Below are positions 1 to 8,178 of a stretch of DNA of 64,000 nucleotides, one piece after another. The translations under genes and the position numbers were made by a program. The first letter of the stretch is position 1; every line of letters begins with the position of its first letter. The notes below the pieces were generated by a model that saw only the letters and a list, made by a program, of their open reading frames with translations, had not been told where the DNA came from and searched no databases. This DNA is from Streptomyces sp. RB17 (lineage in GTDB: Bacteria > Actinomycetota > Actinomycetes > Streptomycetales > Streptomycetaceae), in contig NZ_WEGL01000004.1 in NCBI RefSeq assembly GCF_009604455.1, positions 62,001 to 126,000 of the forward strand, in the 5' to 3' direction.

Positions 1-30
1 GCCGCCGGCACCGTCGGCGATCGCCCGCAT
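1..30 (-). CDS. Start of an unidentified gene, cut by the window edge
   Basis: Only ten codons are inside the window (MRAIADGAGG). The case for a gene is the start region: on the minus strand a GGGAGGA ribosome-binding site lies about six bases before the ATG. It points away from the repeat micro-ORF at 104-220, so the two would share a divergent promoter region. No function can be given. Confidence 0.45.
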   Translation of the reverse strand, partial: MRAIADGAGG

Positions 31-103
31 CGTCTTCCTCCCGGAGACGGAGAGCAGGCCTCTCACATAAAGCTCGCCCCAACGCCTCTGGTCGCTGCGC
101 GGA

Positions 104-220
104 ATGGATCTGAACGTGCGGGAAATGATCTCGGAGATCACGGTCTCCGAGATCACGTTTTCGGAGATCACAGTCTCGGAGATCGCGGTCTCGGAAATCT
201 CGGCGGACTCCACCATTTGA
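104..220 (+). CDS. Possible 38-residue peptide of SEITV-type pentapeptide repeats
   Basis: An ATG-started frame encodes 38 residues: a short leader (MDLNVREMI), then five copies of a five-residue unit (SEITV, SEITF, SEITV, SEIAV, SEIS) and a DSTI end. The DNA is a 15-bp tandem repeat, so each repeat keeps frame. There is only a weak purine stretch (GCGGA) before the ATG. The unit resembles the A(D/N)LxX pattern of pentapeptide-repeat proteins, and Ser/Thr/Glu-rich repeats also occur in ester-cross-linked peptide precursors, but no modifying enzyme is visible. The same bases contain inverted repeats (CTCGGAGA/TCTCCGAG) and could be an operator array rather than a gene. Confidence 0.35.
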   Translation: MDLNVREMISEITVSEITFSEITVSEIAVSEISADSTI

Positions 221-270
221 CGTTCGCCGGGCATGACTCGGCCCTCTCTGGAATGCGTGAGGTTTTCGCC

Positions 271-320
271 CGGGGCCGGCGCCGCGGACGCGGTGTGCGT
301 CCGCCGGGGCGCCGGCCCCG
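271..320. terminator. Long GC-rich hairpin, possible bidirectional terminator
   Basis: A 13-bp outer stem (271-283 with 308-320) encloses an 8-bp inner stem (284-291 with 297-304) and a 5-base loop. It lies between the micro-ORF and the end of the NmrA-like gene, where readthrough from both sides would meet. There is no clear T-tract. Confidence 0.4.
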
Positions 321-452
321 GCAGGGACCCGCCGGCTCAGGGGGGTGGAGCCGACGGGTGTGCGGGACGGGGCGGGCGGTCGGGGGTGGACCCGCCTCGT
401 CGTCCGTGCGGCCCCGGACCGGGGCCGCGCTGTTCGGGCCTGCCGGACAGGC

Positions 453-1154
453 CTACGGCCGCAGGGCCGGCAGCGGGTCCGGGCTCAGCCGGCGGAACAG
501 CGGTTCCCAGTCCGCGGGGGCCGCGCCCGGCTCGTTGTAGACCTCGAAGGTGCGGTCCACGGCCGCCGGGGAACCCAGCGCCCGGACACACGCCTCGGCC
601 ACCGCGGCGCGCGAGACCCAGCCGTCACCGCGGTCGTCCTGCTCCAGCCGGACACCCGTGCCCGCGCTGCCGTCGTCGGCCAGCCAGCCCGGCCGTACGA
701 CCGTGTAGGCGAACCCCGAGTCCCGTACCGCGTCCTCGCCGCGCAACCGCCAGTCGAGCAGCCGCCCGTAGGCGTTCATCGGATGCTCACGGCGGGTCAC
801 GAAGATCTGGCTCACCAGCACGAACCGCGGCCGGACCGGATAGTCGGCGACCGCCGCCAGCACGTTGCGCACTCCGCTGTGCACGGTGCTCTCCGGAGAG
901 TCCGGACCGGAGTCGGCGGTACCCGGCTCCACGCTGAACACCACGGCGGCACAGCCGCGCAACGCGGGCACCAGCGTGTCCGCGTACCGTACGTCCGCCT
1001 GCCACAGCTCGGTCCCCGGCGGCGGGGCAGCTCCTCGTTCCGGGTGCCGGCTGACCACCCGGACCCGCTCGCCCTCCTCGGCCAGTCTCCTGGTCACGAG
1101 GGAGCCGAGCCGGCCGGCTCCGCCGATCACCGCTATGGGGCCGTGCATGTGCAT
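453..1154 (-). CDS. NmrA/SDR-like NAD(P)-binding protein
   Basis: A 233-residue atypical short-chain-dehydrogenase-like protein. The N-terminus is a Rossmann nucleotide-binding motif (GGAGRLG, residues 11-17), followed by VVSRHPERG, the usual place of the residues that read the NADP phosphate. The standard YxxxK catalytic pair is not evident, as in NmrA-like sensors and sugar-epimerase-like proteins, so it may bind the cofactor without reducing a substrate. The ATG at 1154 is chosen because AGGGGGA precedes it; the frame stays open upstream. It starts 41 bases after the stop of the nucleotidyltransferase gene and is probably its operon partner, which suggests a sugar-related role. The substrate is unknown. 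Confidence 0.8.
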   Translation of the reverse strand: MHMHGPIAVIGGAGRLGSLVTRRLAEEGERVRVVSRHPERGAAPPPGTELWQADVRYADTLVPALRGCAAVVFSVEPGTADSGPDSPESTVHSGVRNVLAAVADYPVRPRFVLVSQIFVTRREHPMNAYGRLLDWRLRGEDAVRDSGFAYTVVRPGWLADDGSAGTGVRLEQDDRGDGWVSRAAVAEACVRALGSPAAVDRTFEVYNEPGAAPADWEPLFRRLSPDPLPALRP

Positions 1155-1195
1155 GATTCCCCCTATGTGTCTGACACCTGTCGTCCCCCGCCGGG

Positions 1196-2539
1196 TCACA
1201 CCCAGCGCAGGACGTCGTCGGCGCTCGTCAGCGCGGTCGCCGCGGGCACGCCGGTGAGCGTGGGCACCCTCAGCCGCGGATAGACGGTGACGCCGCGGAA
1301 GCGGGACCCGGGACGCAGTACGGCGCCGTCGCCGATCGCCGTGAGCCCCTCCAGCCGGGTGGGCCGGCCGCGTTCCGAATGGATCACCGCCATCGGCCCG
1401 ACGTAGCTCTCCGAGACGTCGGCGTGCGCGCCGATCACCGCGGACTCGCCGACGGCGGAGTGCACGAGCGTGCTGCCCTCACGGATCTCGGCCCCGTCGC
1501 CGACGTCCGTGTGCTCCAGCCGTACGCCCGGTCCGATCTCGACGTCATGGCCGATGCGCACCCCGGGGCCGATCAGTACCGACCCCTCCTCGATCTTCTG
1601 GGCGAGAGTGGTGCCGGTCAGGTCGTCCTTCGTCTGCAGGCTGCTCTCGTGGATCAGCCGGTGCGATCCGGTCTGCCCGGACCGCACCATGAGCCGGTTC
1701 ATCTGCTCGTACTCCCCGTCGAGCACGAGCCGCAGCGTGTGCAGATAGTCCTGTACGTTTCCCAGGTCGCCGAGTCTGCCGATGGCGTGGGCGGCGACCG
1801 GGTGGCCGTGCCGGGCCAGCCAGGGCAGCAGGTCCCCGCCCCAGTCCAGCCGCTGGTGGGACTGCCGGAACAGCTCAGGTTCCCGGGCCAGCAGCCGCAG
1901 TCGGCCGCAGTCCACCAGGTACATACCGGCGTTGGTGGGCAACGTCGCCCGCCCGTCGGCGACCGCGTCCGGGAACAGCTCGCTCAGCCGGGCGGCGGCC
2001 GGCTTCTCGACGAAGTCCGTCACCAGCCCTCGTGCGTCGGTGTGCATCACCCCGTACTTGCCGGCGATCTCCCGGGCCGTCCGCTCCACCGCGGCCACCG
2101 TCACGACGGCTCCGCGCCGCTCGTGCGTGGCCCGCAGGGCCTCCAGGTCGAAGTCGAAGAGCGAGTCGACCGGCAGCACCAGGGCCTGGCCCTGGAGATC
2201 CCACTGTTCGAGGTTGTGCAGCGTGGCTCCGGCCGAGCCCACGTTGTAGCGGTCCAGGCGCGAGCGGGAGTATCTGACGTCCACCCCGTGCCGCTCGCCG
2301 TGGCCCAGCAACAGCTTGATCTGATGACGGTTCTCCAGACCGTGGGCCACCACATAGAAACGGCGGATGCCCTGGTCCCTGCAGGCCTCCACGACCCATT
2401 CGATGAGCCGCTTTCCGACGAACGGAATGAGTGCCTTGCTGCGAATGTAGTCGGACGATTCAAGAGTGATGGGCTTGGCCCGCTCACCCCTGCCGCCCGC
2501 GAGAATGATGCCGACGGTCTCCGGATTCCGACGAGGCAC
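1196..2539 (-). CDS. Sugar-phosphate nucleotidyltransferase with beta-helix tail
   Basis: A 447-residue protein of the glucose-1-phosphate thymidylyl/uridylyltransferase type. The nucleotide-binding signature is at the N-terminus (GIILAGGRGERAKP), a VDSLFDFD stretch resembles the metal-binding aspartate site, and a DFVEKP motif follows in the sugar-binding region. The last third (about residues 320-430) carries hexapeptide repeats such as IGPGVRIGHDVEIGPGV, a left-handed beta-helix as in bifunctional or oligomeric NDP-sugar pyrophosphorylases. GTG at 2539 is used because AGGGGGA lies eight bases upstream. It follows the small peptide gene by 47 bases and precedes the NmrA-like gene, so the three probably form one transcript. 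The exact sugar is not known. Confidence 0.85.
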   Translation of the reverse strand: MPRRNPETVGIILAGGRGERAKPITLESSDYIRSKALIPFVGKRLIEWVVEACRDQGIRRFYVVAHGLENRHQIKLLLGHGERHGVDVRYSRSRLDRYNVGSAGATLHNLEQWDLQGQALVLPVDSLFDFDLEALRATHERRGAVVTVAAVERTAREIAGKYGVMHTDARGLVTDFVEKPAAARLSELFPDAVADGRATLPTNAGMYLVDCGRLRLLAREPELFRQSHQRLDWGGDLLPWLARHGHPVAAHAIGRLGDLGNVQDYLHTLRLVLDGEYEQMNRLMVRSGQTGSHRLIHESSLQTKDDLTGTTLAQKIEEGSVLIGPGVRIGHDVEIGPGVRLEHTDVGDGAEIREGSTLVHSAVGESAVIGAHADVSESYVGPMAVIHSERGRPTRLEGLTAIGDGAVLRPGSRFRGVTVYPRLRVPTLTGVPAATALTSADDVLRWV

Positions 2540-2586
2540 TTTCGCTTCCCCCTGTGAGTGCGTCGGACGTCCGCCCGGACCTTCGG

Positions 2587-2742
2587 TCAGCCCCATTCCG
2601 GGTCGTGGTCAGGGACGTTGGCCGACATTGCGGTCGACGTGACGTGCCCGGCCTGCTCGGCCGACTGGGCACCGAGTCCGAGGAGGAGCATGAGAGCGAA
2701 TATCGCGCCGAATCGCTTGACAGTCGTTCCTTTGGAATTCAT
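2587..2742 (-). CDS. Small exported peptide next to LuxR-type regulator
   Basis: A 51-residue product with basic start (MNSKGTTVKRFG), a hydrophobic core (AIFALMLLLGLG) and an AQSA site that looks like signal-peptidase cleavage. About 24 residues would remain, ending in VPDHDPEWG. The ribosome-binding site GGGAGGGA before the ATG is strong. It is the first gene of the minus-strand nucleotidyltransferase operon and is divergent from the LuxR-family regulator at 2873, with about 130 bases between the starts. That arrangement is consistent with a secreted signal peptide and its regulator, but this is inference. I do not recognise the family from sequence alone. Confidence 0.65.
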   Translation of the reverse strand: MNSKGTTVKRFGAIFALMLLLGLGAQSAEQAGHVTSTAMSANVPDHDPEWG

Positions 2743-2872
2743 GAGGATTCCCTCCCAGGTGGCTGATAGGTGTTGTTGCCTTCGCCTCGAGAAGCATGAC
2801 GCAGTGACCGGCCGGATTTCTTCGCTTGGTAGCCTCGTGATCGCGCATTGCGCATTTCTGAAGGGGGAACGA

Positions 2873-3856
2873 ATGTGCAGGAAGTCGGACAATCTCTCCC
2901 ATACCAATGTGGTCAGGCTCTGCGACGAAGGTTTGGCCCGCTACCGGGAAGCGCTCTCGAAAGGTCCGATTGATGGCGATGTCCCTGACTGCCTCGTCGA
3001 ACTGGGCCTGATGCGGCCCCTGGCCGAAAATCCGCGGATCATGGGCGTGGTGCCGCCCGACATCGCGGTGAGCGAGTTCTGCCGCCCCATCGAACGCGCC
3101 ATCCTCGTCCAGCAGCAGGCCGTGGCGGCCGTCCGCGAGGCGCTGAGCGCCGCGGAGGACGTCTACCGCGAGGAGCAGGGGACGGCCTCCGCGGACATCC
3201 GTCTGCTGCACGGCGAGGACGTCATCAGCGCGGCACTCCAGAAGTCGGCGGACGCCTGCCGTACGGAACTGCTGACCGCCCAGCCCGGCGGCGGAAGGGC
3301 GACCGCCCTCCTCAGCAAGGCCCTGCGCCGCACCCTGGAGCTGTCCGAACGGCACATCCGCCAGCGGACGCTGTACCAGCACTCGGTCCGCACGCACGGC
3401 CCCACCCTCGGCTACATCGAGCAGGTCACCGCCGTGGGCGTCGAAGTACGCACGCTCGACGAGCTCTTCGACCGCCTGATCATCTTCGACCGCAAGATCG
3501 CCTTCATCCCCGATCCGCGGCACGACCTCAAGACCACGGCCCTGACGATCGAGCATCCCGCGATCGTCCACTACTTGGCCACGGTCTTCGACCACGCCTG
3601 GCAGCGCGCGGAACCGCTGAGCATCACCCAGGAACAGGCACGGCCCCCGCTGATGACCGACGAGACCCGGCGCACCGTCCTGCGCCTCATGATCGAGGGC
3701 CACACCGACGCGGCGATCGCCAAGCGCCTGGGCATCAGCGCCCGCACGGTCTCCACCCACATAGGCCGGGCCTCGGAGGCCCTGAACAGCAAGAGCCGAG
3801 CCCAACTGGCCTACGCCCTGGCCCAGTCCCGCCTCCTGGAGGACCCCCTGGCCTGA
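2873..3856 (+). CDS. LuxR-family regulator with N-terminal sensor region
   Basis: A 327-residue transcription factor. The C-terminal 65 residues are a LuxR/NarL helix-turn-helix (MIEGHTDAAIAKRLGISART, then VSTHIGRASEALNSKSRAQL). The first 240 residues have no receiver-domain pattern; the leading part looks like a TrmB-type winged helix plus a long helical segment, the layout of Streptomyces LuxR regulators that sense a small ligand. ATG at 2873 is selected because AAGGGGGA precedes it; the frame is open well upstream but that part overlaps the divergent promoter. The neighbouring divergent operon (peptide, nucleotidyltransferase, NmrA-like protein) is the most likely target. Confidence 0.85.
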   Translation: MCRKSDNLSHTNVVRLCDEGLARYREALSKGPIDGDVPDCLVELGLMRPLAENPRIMGVVPPDIAVSEFCRPIERAILVQQQAVAAVREALSAAEDVYREEQGTASADIRLLHGEDVISAALQKSADACRTELLTAQPGGGRATALLSKALRRTLELSERHIRQRTLYQHSVRTHGPTLGYIEQVTAVGVEVRTLDELFDRLIIFDRKIAFIPDPRHDLKTTALTIEHPAIVHYLATVFDHAWQRAEPLSITQEQARPPLMTDETRRTVLRLMIEGHTDAAIAKRLGISARTVSTHIGRASEALNSKSRAQLAYALAQSRLLEDPLA

Positions 3857-3979
3857 CCCCGCCCCCGGACCCGCCGGCCCCCGACGGCGAGTCCACCCCG
3901 CGGGAGCAGCACAGGTGCGGGTGAGAACCGCATCCCGAACGGCCCGGACCTCATCCGGCGAAGCCGAGGCCGAGGCCTG

Positions 3980-4792
3980 CTACCCGACCGCCGCAGCGGC
4001 CAGCACCTCCGCCACGTCGGCGCCCCCGCCCCCCACCGCCGCCGGAACTCCCCGCACGGAGTCCTCCGGCAGCCGATCCCGCAGCGCCCGCACCACCGGC
4101 CCCAGCAGCCGCGGCGCGGCAACCACCACCGACGTCCCCGTCCACGCGCCGAGTTCCGCCACCGCGGCGGACAACCGGGCGTCGTCCAGGTAGACGAGGT
4201 GCGCATGCCCCAGCCCCGGCGCCGCCGCGCGCGCGGCCAGCGCCAGCCGCGTACCGGCCTCACCGACGGAGATCAACCGCGCCGCGGCCACCGAAGGCTC
4301 GCTCGACTCCCAGGAGAGATCCGTCCCCGGCCCGCCGCCGAGCACCAGACAGTGCGGCCGCCCGGACCGCACCGCCTGCCGCACCACGGCCCGCGTCTCC
4401 TTCTCGCCGCAGGGCACGGCCAGCGGTATCCCGGACAGCCCCCGCACCTCGTCGTACCCCTCGGGGAACTTCTCGGGCGGCATCACCACCGTGGCGCCCG
4501 CCTGCAGACAGTCCCGCCACAAGGTCCGCGGCACCGCCACCCGGCCCTCCACCGCGCCCGGCGTGACGACCACGAACGGCCTGAAGCCCGCCGCCCCCAG
4601 CCCCGTCACCATCTGCGTCAGCACGGAGCCCGCGTTCGGCAGCGAGAAGTAGCGGTCCGGATGGGCCGCTTCGAACGGATGGTCGTTCCTGTTGCGGGGC
4701 AGCGTCTCCAGGCAGACGACCCGGCCGTCCCGCCCTGCGACAGCCGTCAGCTCACTACGAAAGGCGTCCCGTCCGGAGAGGGTCACCACCAC
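3980..4792 (-). CDS. Orphan transketolase-like pyrimidine-binding and C-terminal domains
   Basis: A 270-residue protein that aligns by eye with the second half of transketolase / 1-deoxyxylulose-5-phosphate synthase: a pyrimidine-type domain (LTAVAGRDGRVVCLE through RYFSLPNAGSVLTQMVTGL) then a C-terminal transketolase-like domain. The thiamine-diphosphate-binding N-terminal half (GDG...NN motif) is absent, and no neighbour supplies it. In split transketolases the two halves are usually adjacent, so this one either pairs with a distant subunit or has lost catalysis. One of three consecutive GTG codons near 4792 is the likely start, behind GGGGGA. It converges with the LuxR gene. Confidence 0.7.
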   Translation of the reverse strand: MVVTLSGRDAFRSELTAVAGRDGRVVCLETLPRNRNDHPFEAAHPDRYFSLPNAGSVLTQMVTGLGAAGFRPFVVVTPGAVEGRVAVPRTLWRDCLQAGATVVMPPEKFPEGYDEVRGLSGIPLAVPCGEKETRAVVRQAVRSGRPHCLVLGGGPGTDLSWESSEPSVAAARLISVGEAGTRLALAARAAAPGLGHAHLVYLDDARLSAAVAELGAWTGTSVVVAAPRLLGPVVRALRDRLPEDSVRGVPAAVGGGGADVAEVLAAAAVG

Positions 4793-4995
4793 ACCACTTT
4801 CCCCCGTCTGCGGGCCCCGGCGGCCGTGTCCGGCCGCACCGTGCCCGCGTTCAACTGCTCGCAGAGCGACCGGCAGCGGGACATGCACACCCCGCCCCTG
4901 CGGTCACCGGGCCGCCTCCCGCCCGGCATCGGAACGCGCCCCGCCGGCCGACAGGCCACACGCGGCGATCGCCCGGATCGCGCGCCCGGCGGTCA

Positions 4996-5083
4996 TCACC
5001 GGCACTTCCGGCAGCCGTCACCGGCGCTGTCGGCAGCCATCGCCGGCACTTCCGGCAGCCTTGACCGGCATTCCCGCCAGCCG
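4996..5083. repeat. Four tandem 22-bp repeats
   Basis: Four consecutive 22-base units on the pattern TCACCGGCACTTCCGGCAGC plus two bases, with a degenerate fifth unit running into the end of the methyltransferase gene. They lie in the 308-base gap between the half-transketolase start and the methyltransferase stop. 22 is not a multiple of three, so a coding role is unlikely. No other element is seen in this gap. Confidence 0.7.
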
Positions 5084-5100
5084 TCATCGCACTTCGCCGG

Positions 5101-5832
5101 TCAGCCGCGCCCCGCGCCGTCGTCCGCGCCGATCTCCAGCAGCAGGTGCTCGACGACGTCGTCGCCGTACTCCCCCTCGACCAGCTCCACGGACCCCACC
5201 ACCTCCAGGTGCCGCCCGTACTCCCGGGCGAACTCACGCAGTTCGCCGAGGACACCACGACTGCTGAAGTGCAGCAGCGCCCGACCGCCCGGGGCGAGCA
5301 GCAACGGGGCCTCGGCGACATAGCGCCGGTGCGCGCGGTAGCCCGGATCCACATAGGCGCGCTCGTGCATGGAACCGTACGTGTAGTCCTCGGGCGCACG
5401 GACGTAGTTGGAGCTCCAGAAGACCGTGTCGAAACGTTCCTCCCGAAGTTCCGAGAACAGATCGCTCCGTACGGCCCGCACCCGGTCCGCCACCCCGTGG
5501 CGGGCCGCGTTGAGCGCCGCGTTCTCTACCGCCCGCGGGTTCACGTCGGCGGCGACCACCCGCTCGCACCCGGCGAGCGCGGCGCACACGGCGATGACAC
5601 CGGTACCGCAGCCGATCTCCAGGAACGAACCGCTCCAGCCGCCCCGGCCCGCCTGCCCGAGACCCAGCAGATCGAGCGCGACCGCCGTCGACGGAGAGAA
5701 GACGGGGGCAAACACTTCGTCAAGAAGGTCCCACCGCAAGCCCAACAACTCGAACTCAACCGGCCGATCCGGGCGCGTCAGCGACAACCTGCTGCGCTCC
5801 AGCGACCGTACGAAACTCTGTGTTCCCACCAT
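5101..5832 (-). CDS. Class I SAM-dependent methyltransferase
   Basis: A 243-residue protein with SAM-binding motif I (FLEIGCGTGV, residues 70-79), an acidic residue ending the next strand (VVAADVNPRAVENA) and motif IV at VFWSSNYV. This resembles HemK/RsmC-type methyltransferases, but the NPPY tetrad that positions an amide or base is replaced by SSNY, so the substrate probably differs from theirs. The first 50 residues (FELLGLRWDLLDEVFAPVFSP) are the substrate-side part. It starts with ATG at 5832 and stands alone, divergent from the GAF regulator. Confidence 0.8.
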   Translation of the reverse strand: MVGTQSFVRSLERSRLSLTRPDRPVEFELLGLRWDLLDEVFAPVFSPSTAVALDLLGLGQAGRGGWSGSFLEIGCGTGVIAVCAALAGCERVVAADVNPRAVENAALNAARHGVADRVRAVRSDLFSELREERFDTVFWSSNYVRAPEDYTYGSMHERAYVDPGYRAHRRYVAEAPLLLAPGGRALLHFSSRGVLGELREFAREYGRHLEVVGSVELVEGEYGDDVVEHLLLEIGADDGAGRG

Positions 5833-6136
5833 GTCTCAGTCCCCCCGCCGGACATTCCGTGACCGCGGCACCGTCGACTCACCGGCCCGCTGTCCTGGCT
5901 TATTGTCGGGTCACCGAGCGCGACGTGGGAATGTGCAGGGGTAACCGCTGCACACCGGGCGGATGGTGCTCCGGTCACAGCGGGATGGACCCAGGCAGGC
6001 AATTTCAGCCAAAGATCAGCTCAATAGTACTGGTTCCAGCCATCATTGACGCCTGTCATGCACGCAATCTAGGTTCACGGAGGTTCCGGAGAGCCACGCG
6101 CTGCAGGCGCCGCGGATCAAACAGGGGGTGGGGTCT
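5833..6136. other. Intergenic region between divergent genes
   Basis: About 300 bases between the methyltransferase and the GAF-PucR regulator. It is noticeably more AT-rich around 6000-6060 than its surroundings, as expected of a promoter region. I see no gene, hairpin or repeat that I can name. Confidence 0.5.
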
Positions 6137-8041
6137 ATGCGGCACACGGACGACTTCGTACAGGACGAACTACTCAGACTTCTCGAACTGCTCGCCGGCG
6201 AAGCCCCGCCCGACCGCTTCGAACCTCCCCCCAAGACCGCCGCCGGCCCGCCGGTGCCGCCCGAGTCCCTGGCCGTCCTCGACCGCGCGCGGACCCTGGC
6301 CCTGGACGTCCACGGCCTGTTCGCCCGCCGCCAGCAACGCGAGGCCGCGCTCGCGGCACTCGTGGACACCGCACGCGAACTCACCCTCCCGTACGACGTG
6401 GACGCGCTGCTCCAGGTGATCACCCGGCGGGCTCGGCTGCTCCTCAACTTCGACATGGCGTGGATCACCCTCCAGGACGCCGACGGCCTGTCCTACGTCC
6501 GGGAGTCCGACGGCCATGTCTCCACCATGACCCCGGGGTTCGCGGTCCCGGCCAAGGGCGGCGTCGGCAACGCGGCGGCCGACTGCTCCGCCCCCTTCTG
6601 GACCGCCGACTACCTCAACGACGACCGCTTTCCGCACTCGCCGGCCACCGACGAGGTGGTCTTGTCGGAGGGCTTGCACGGTGTGATGGCGGTGCCCCTG
6701 AAGGAGGGCAGCGACACCTTCGGCGCGCTCTACGGCGCCGACCGCTCGGTGCGCCATCTCACACCCGACGAGATCACCCTGATGTCCTCCCTGGGCGACC
6801 TCGCCTCCCTGGCCATCAAGAAGGCCCGGCTGCTCGCCCAGACCCGCTCCGAGATCAGCGAACGCGAACTCGACGCCTCCCGGGCACTGGAATCCGCCAC
6901 GGCCGAGCGCCTGGTCAACAGCGTCCACACCCGGCTGATCGACATGGTGCTGAGCGGCTGCGAGCTCGGCGAGGTGACCGCCCGCGCCGCGGCCGAGCTG
7001 GGCGGCGCCCTGATGGTGCGCGACGCCACCGGCCGGACCGTGGCGGTCACGGACGGCTTCCCGGACTTCGACGAGGCGGAGCTGTTCCAGCGGACGCTGG
7101 ACGCCCACGCCGAACTCGCCCCCATCCGCTCCGCGGACGGACTGTGGCTGTGCCCGGCCACCGCGGGCCGCGAAGTGCTCGGCACGCTGATCCTGGCCAC
7201 CGACGGCCCGGCCATCGACTACCAGCTACGGCTGCTGCGGGCCACGGCCCAGTCCACCGCGGTCCTGCTGCGCATCGAGGCCGGTGCCGAGACCTCCGCC
7301 GACGGGGGCCGCAGCCGGCTGCTGCAGGACCTGATCACCGACTCGCCCCGCTCGCCCGAGCAGCTCGCGGTGCACGCCCGACGCCTCGGCGTCGCCCTGG
7401 ACGACCCCCACGTGGTGCTCATCGCCCGGCCGGACGGCGGGGCGAGCGGCCGCGCCCTGGTCTGGGCCTCGTCGTACGCCCACCGGATGGCCGGACTGCA
7501 GACCATCGTGAACGACTGCCTGGTCCTGCTGATCCCGGGCACGGACTCGGGGGCCGCGGGACGGGCGGTCACCGCCGAGCTGACCTCGGTGACCGGGCGC
7601 CGGGTCACGGTCGGCTCGGCCGGACCGGTGGCCCGGCCGAGCTCGGTCCACGCCACGTACGAGGAGGCCAGGCGGTGCCTGGAGGCGCTCACCGCGCTCG
7701 GCACCGACGGGGGCAGCGCCTCGGCACAGGAACTGGGCTTTCTCGGTCTGCTGCTCGCGGACAACCCCGACATCACGGCCTTCGTGCAGACCACGATCGG
7801 CCCGGTGATCGCCTACGACGGCCGGCACTGCACCGATCTGGTGCACACCCTGGAGGCCTACTTCGCGTCCGGCGGCAGCCCCCGCCGCGCCGCCGAGGCC
7901 CTGCACGTGCACCCCAACACGGTCTCCCGGCGCCTGGAACGGATCACCGACCTCCTGGGCCCCAGCTGGCAGGAACCCATGCGGGCCCTGGAGGTACAAC
8001 TGGCCCTGCGCCTCCAGCGCACCCGGCACGCGGTCCGCTAG
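6137..8041 (+). CDS. GAF-domain regulator with PucR-type C-terminal HTH
   Basis: A 634-residue regulator. Roughly residues 70-230 form a GAF sensor domain (from DTARELTLPYDVDALLQVIT onwards, with GGVGNAAADC and GVMAVPLKEG), followed by a coiled-coil-like linker, a second sensor-like region and the PucR/CdaR C-terminal domain with its helix-turn-helix (FASGGSPRRAAEALHVHPNT, then VSRRLERITDLLG). Family members bind small molecules through GAF and activate catabolic genes; the ligand here is unknown. ATG at 6137 is preferred over the GTG nine bases earlier because it sits eight bases behind AGGGGG. A strong hairpin follows at 8093. Confidence 0.85.
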   Translation: MRHTDDFVQDELLRLLELLAGEAPPDRFEPPPKTAAGPPVPPESLAVLDRARTLALDVHGLFARRQQREAALAALVDTARELTLPYDVDALLQVITRRARLLLNFDMAWITLQDADGLSYVRESDGHVSTMTPGFAVPAKGGVGNAAADCSAPFWTADYLNDDRFPHSPATDEVVLSEGLHGVMAVPLKEGSDTFGALYGADRSVRHLTPDEITLMSSLGDLASLAIKKARLLAQTRSEISERELDASRALESATAERLVNSVHTRLIDMVLSGCELGEVTARAAAELGGALMVRDATGRTVAVTDGFPDFDEAELFQRTLDAHAELAPIRSADGLWLCPATAGREVLGTLILATDGPAIDYQLRLLRATAQSTAVLLRIEAGAETSADGGRSRLLQDLITDSPRSPEQLAVHARRLGVALDDPHVVLIARPDGGASGRALVWASSYAHRMAGLQTIVNDCLVLLIPGTDSGAAGRAVTAELTSVTGRRVTVGSAGPVARPSSVHATYEEARRCLEALTALGTDGGSASAQELGFLGLLLADNPDITAFVQTTIGPVIAYDGRHCTDLVHTLEAYFASGGSPRRAAEALHVHPNTVSRRLERITDLLGPSWQEPMRALEVQLALRLQRTRHAVR

Positions 8042-8092
8042 CCCCCCTGTCCGCCTGATGAATCGGTCCACCAGGCGCCTGGCGAAACGAAA

Positions 8093-8129
8093 CGGCTGCG
8101 GGCCCCGGATGATCCGGGGCCCGCAGCCG
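8093..8129. terminator. 17-bp stem hairpin between convergent genes
   Basis: A perfect 17-bp inverted repeat with a TGA loop, 52 bases after the GAF regulator and 50 bases beyond the end of the DEAD-box helicase. It can serve both convergent genes. No long T-tract follows, as is usual in Streptomyces. Confidence 0.85.
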
Positions 8130-8178
8130 TGTTCGTTCACCGGCGCAAAGGCCGGTCACTCAGCACTCAGTCGTTCCG

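Noticed and set aside
4996..5083. CRISPR-like array of 22-bp units
   Set aside because: No spacers between repeats and no cas genes in the window.
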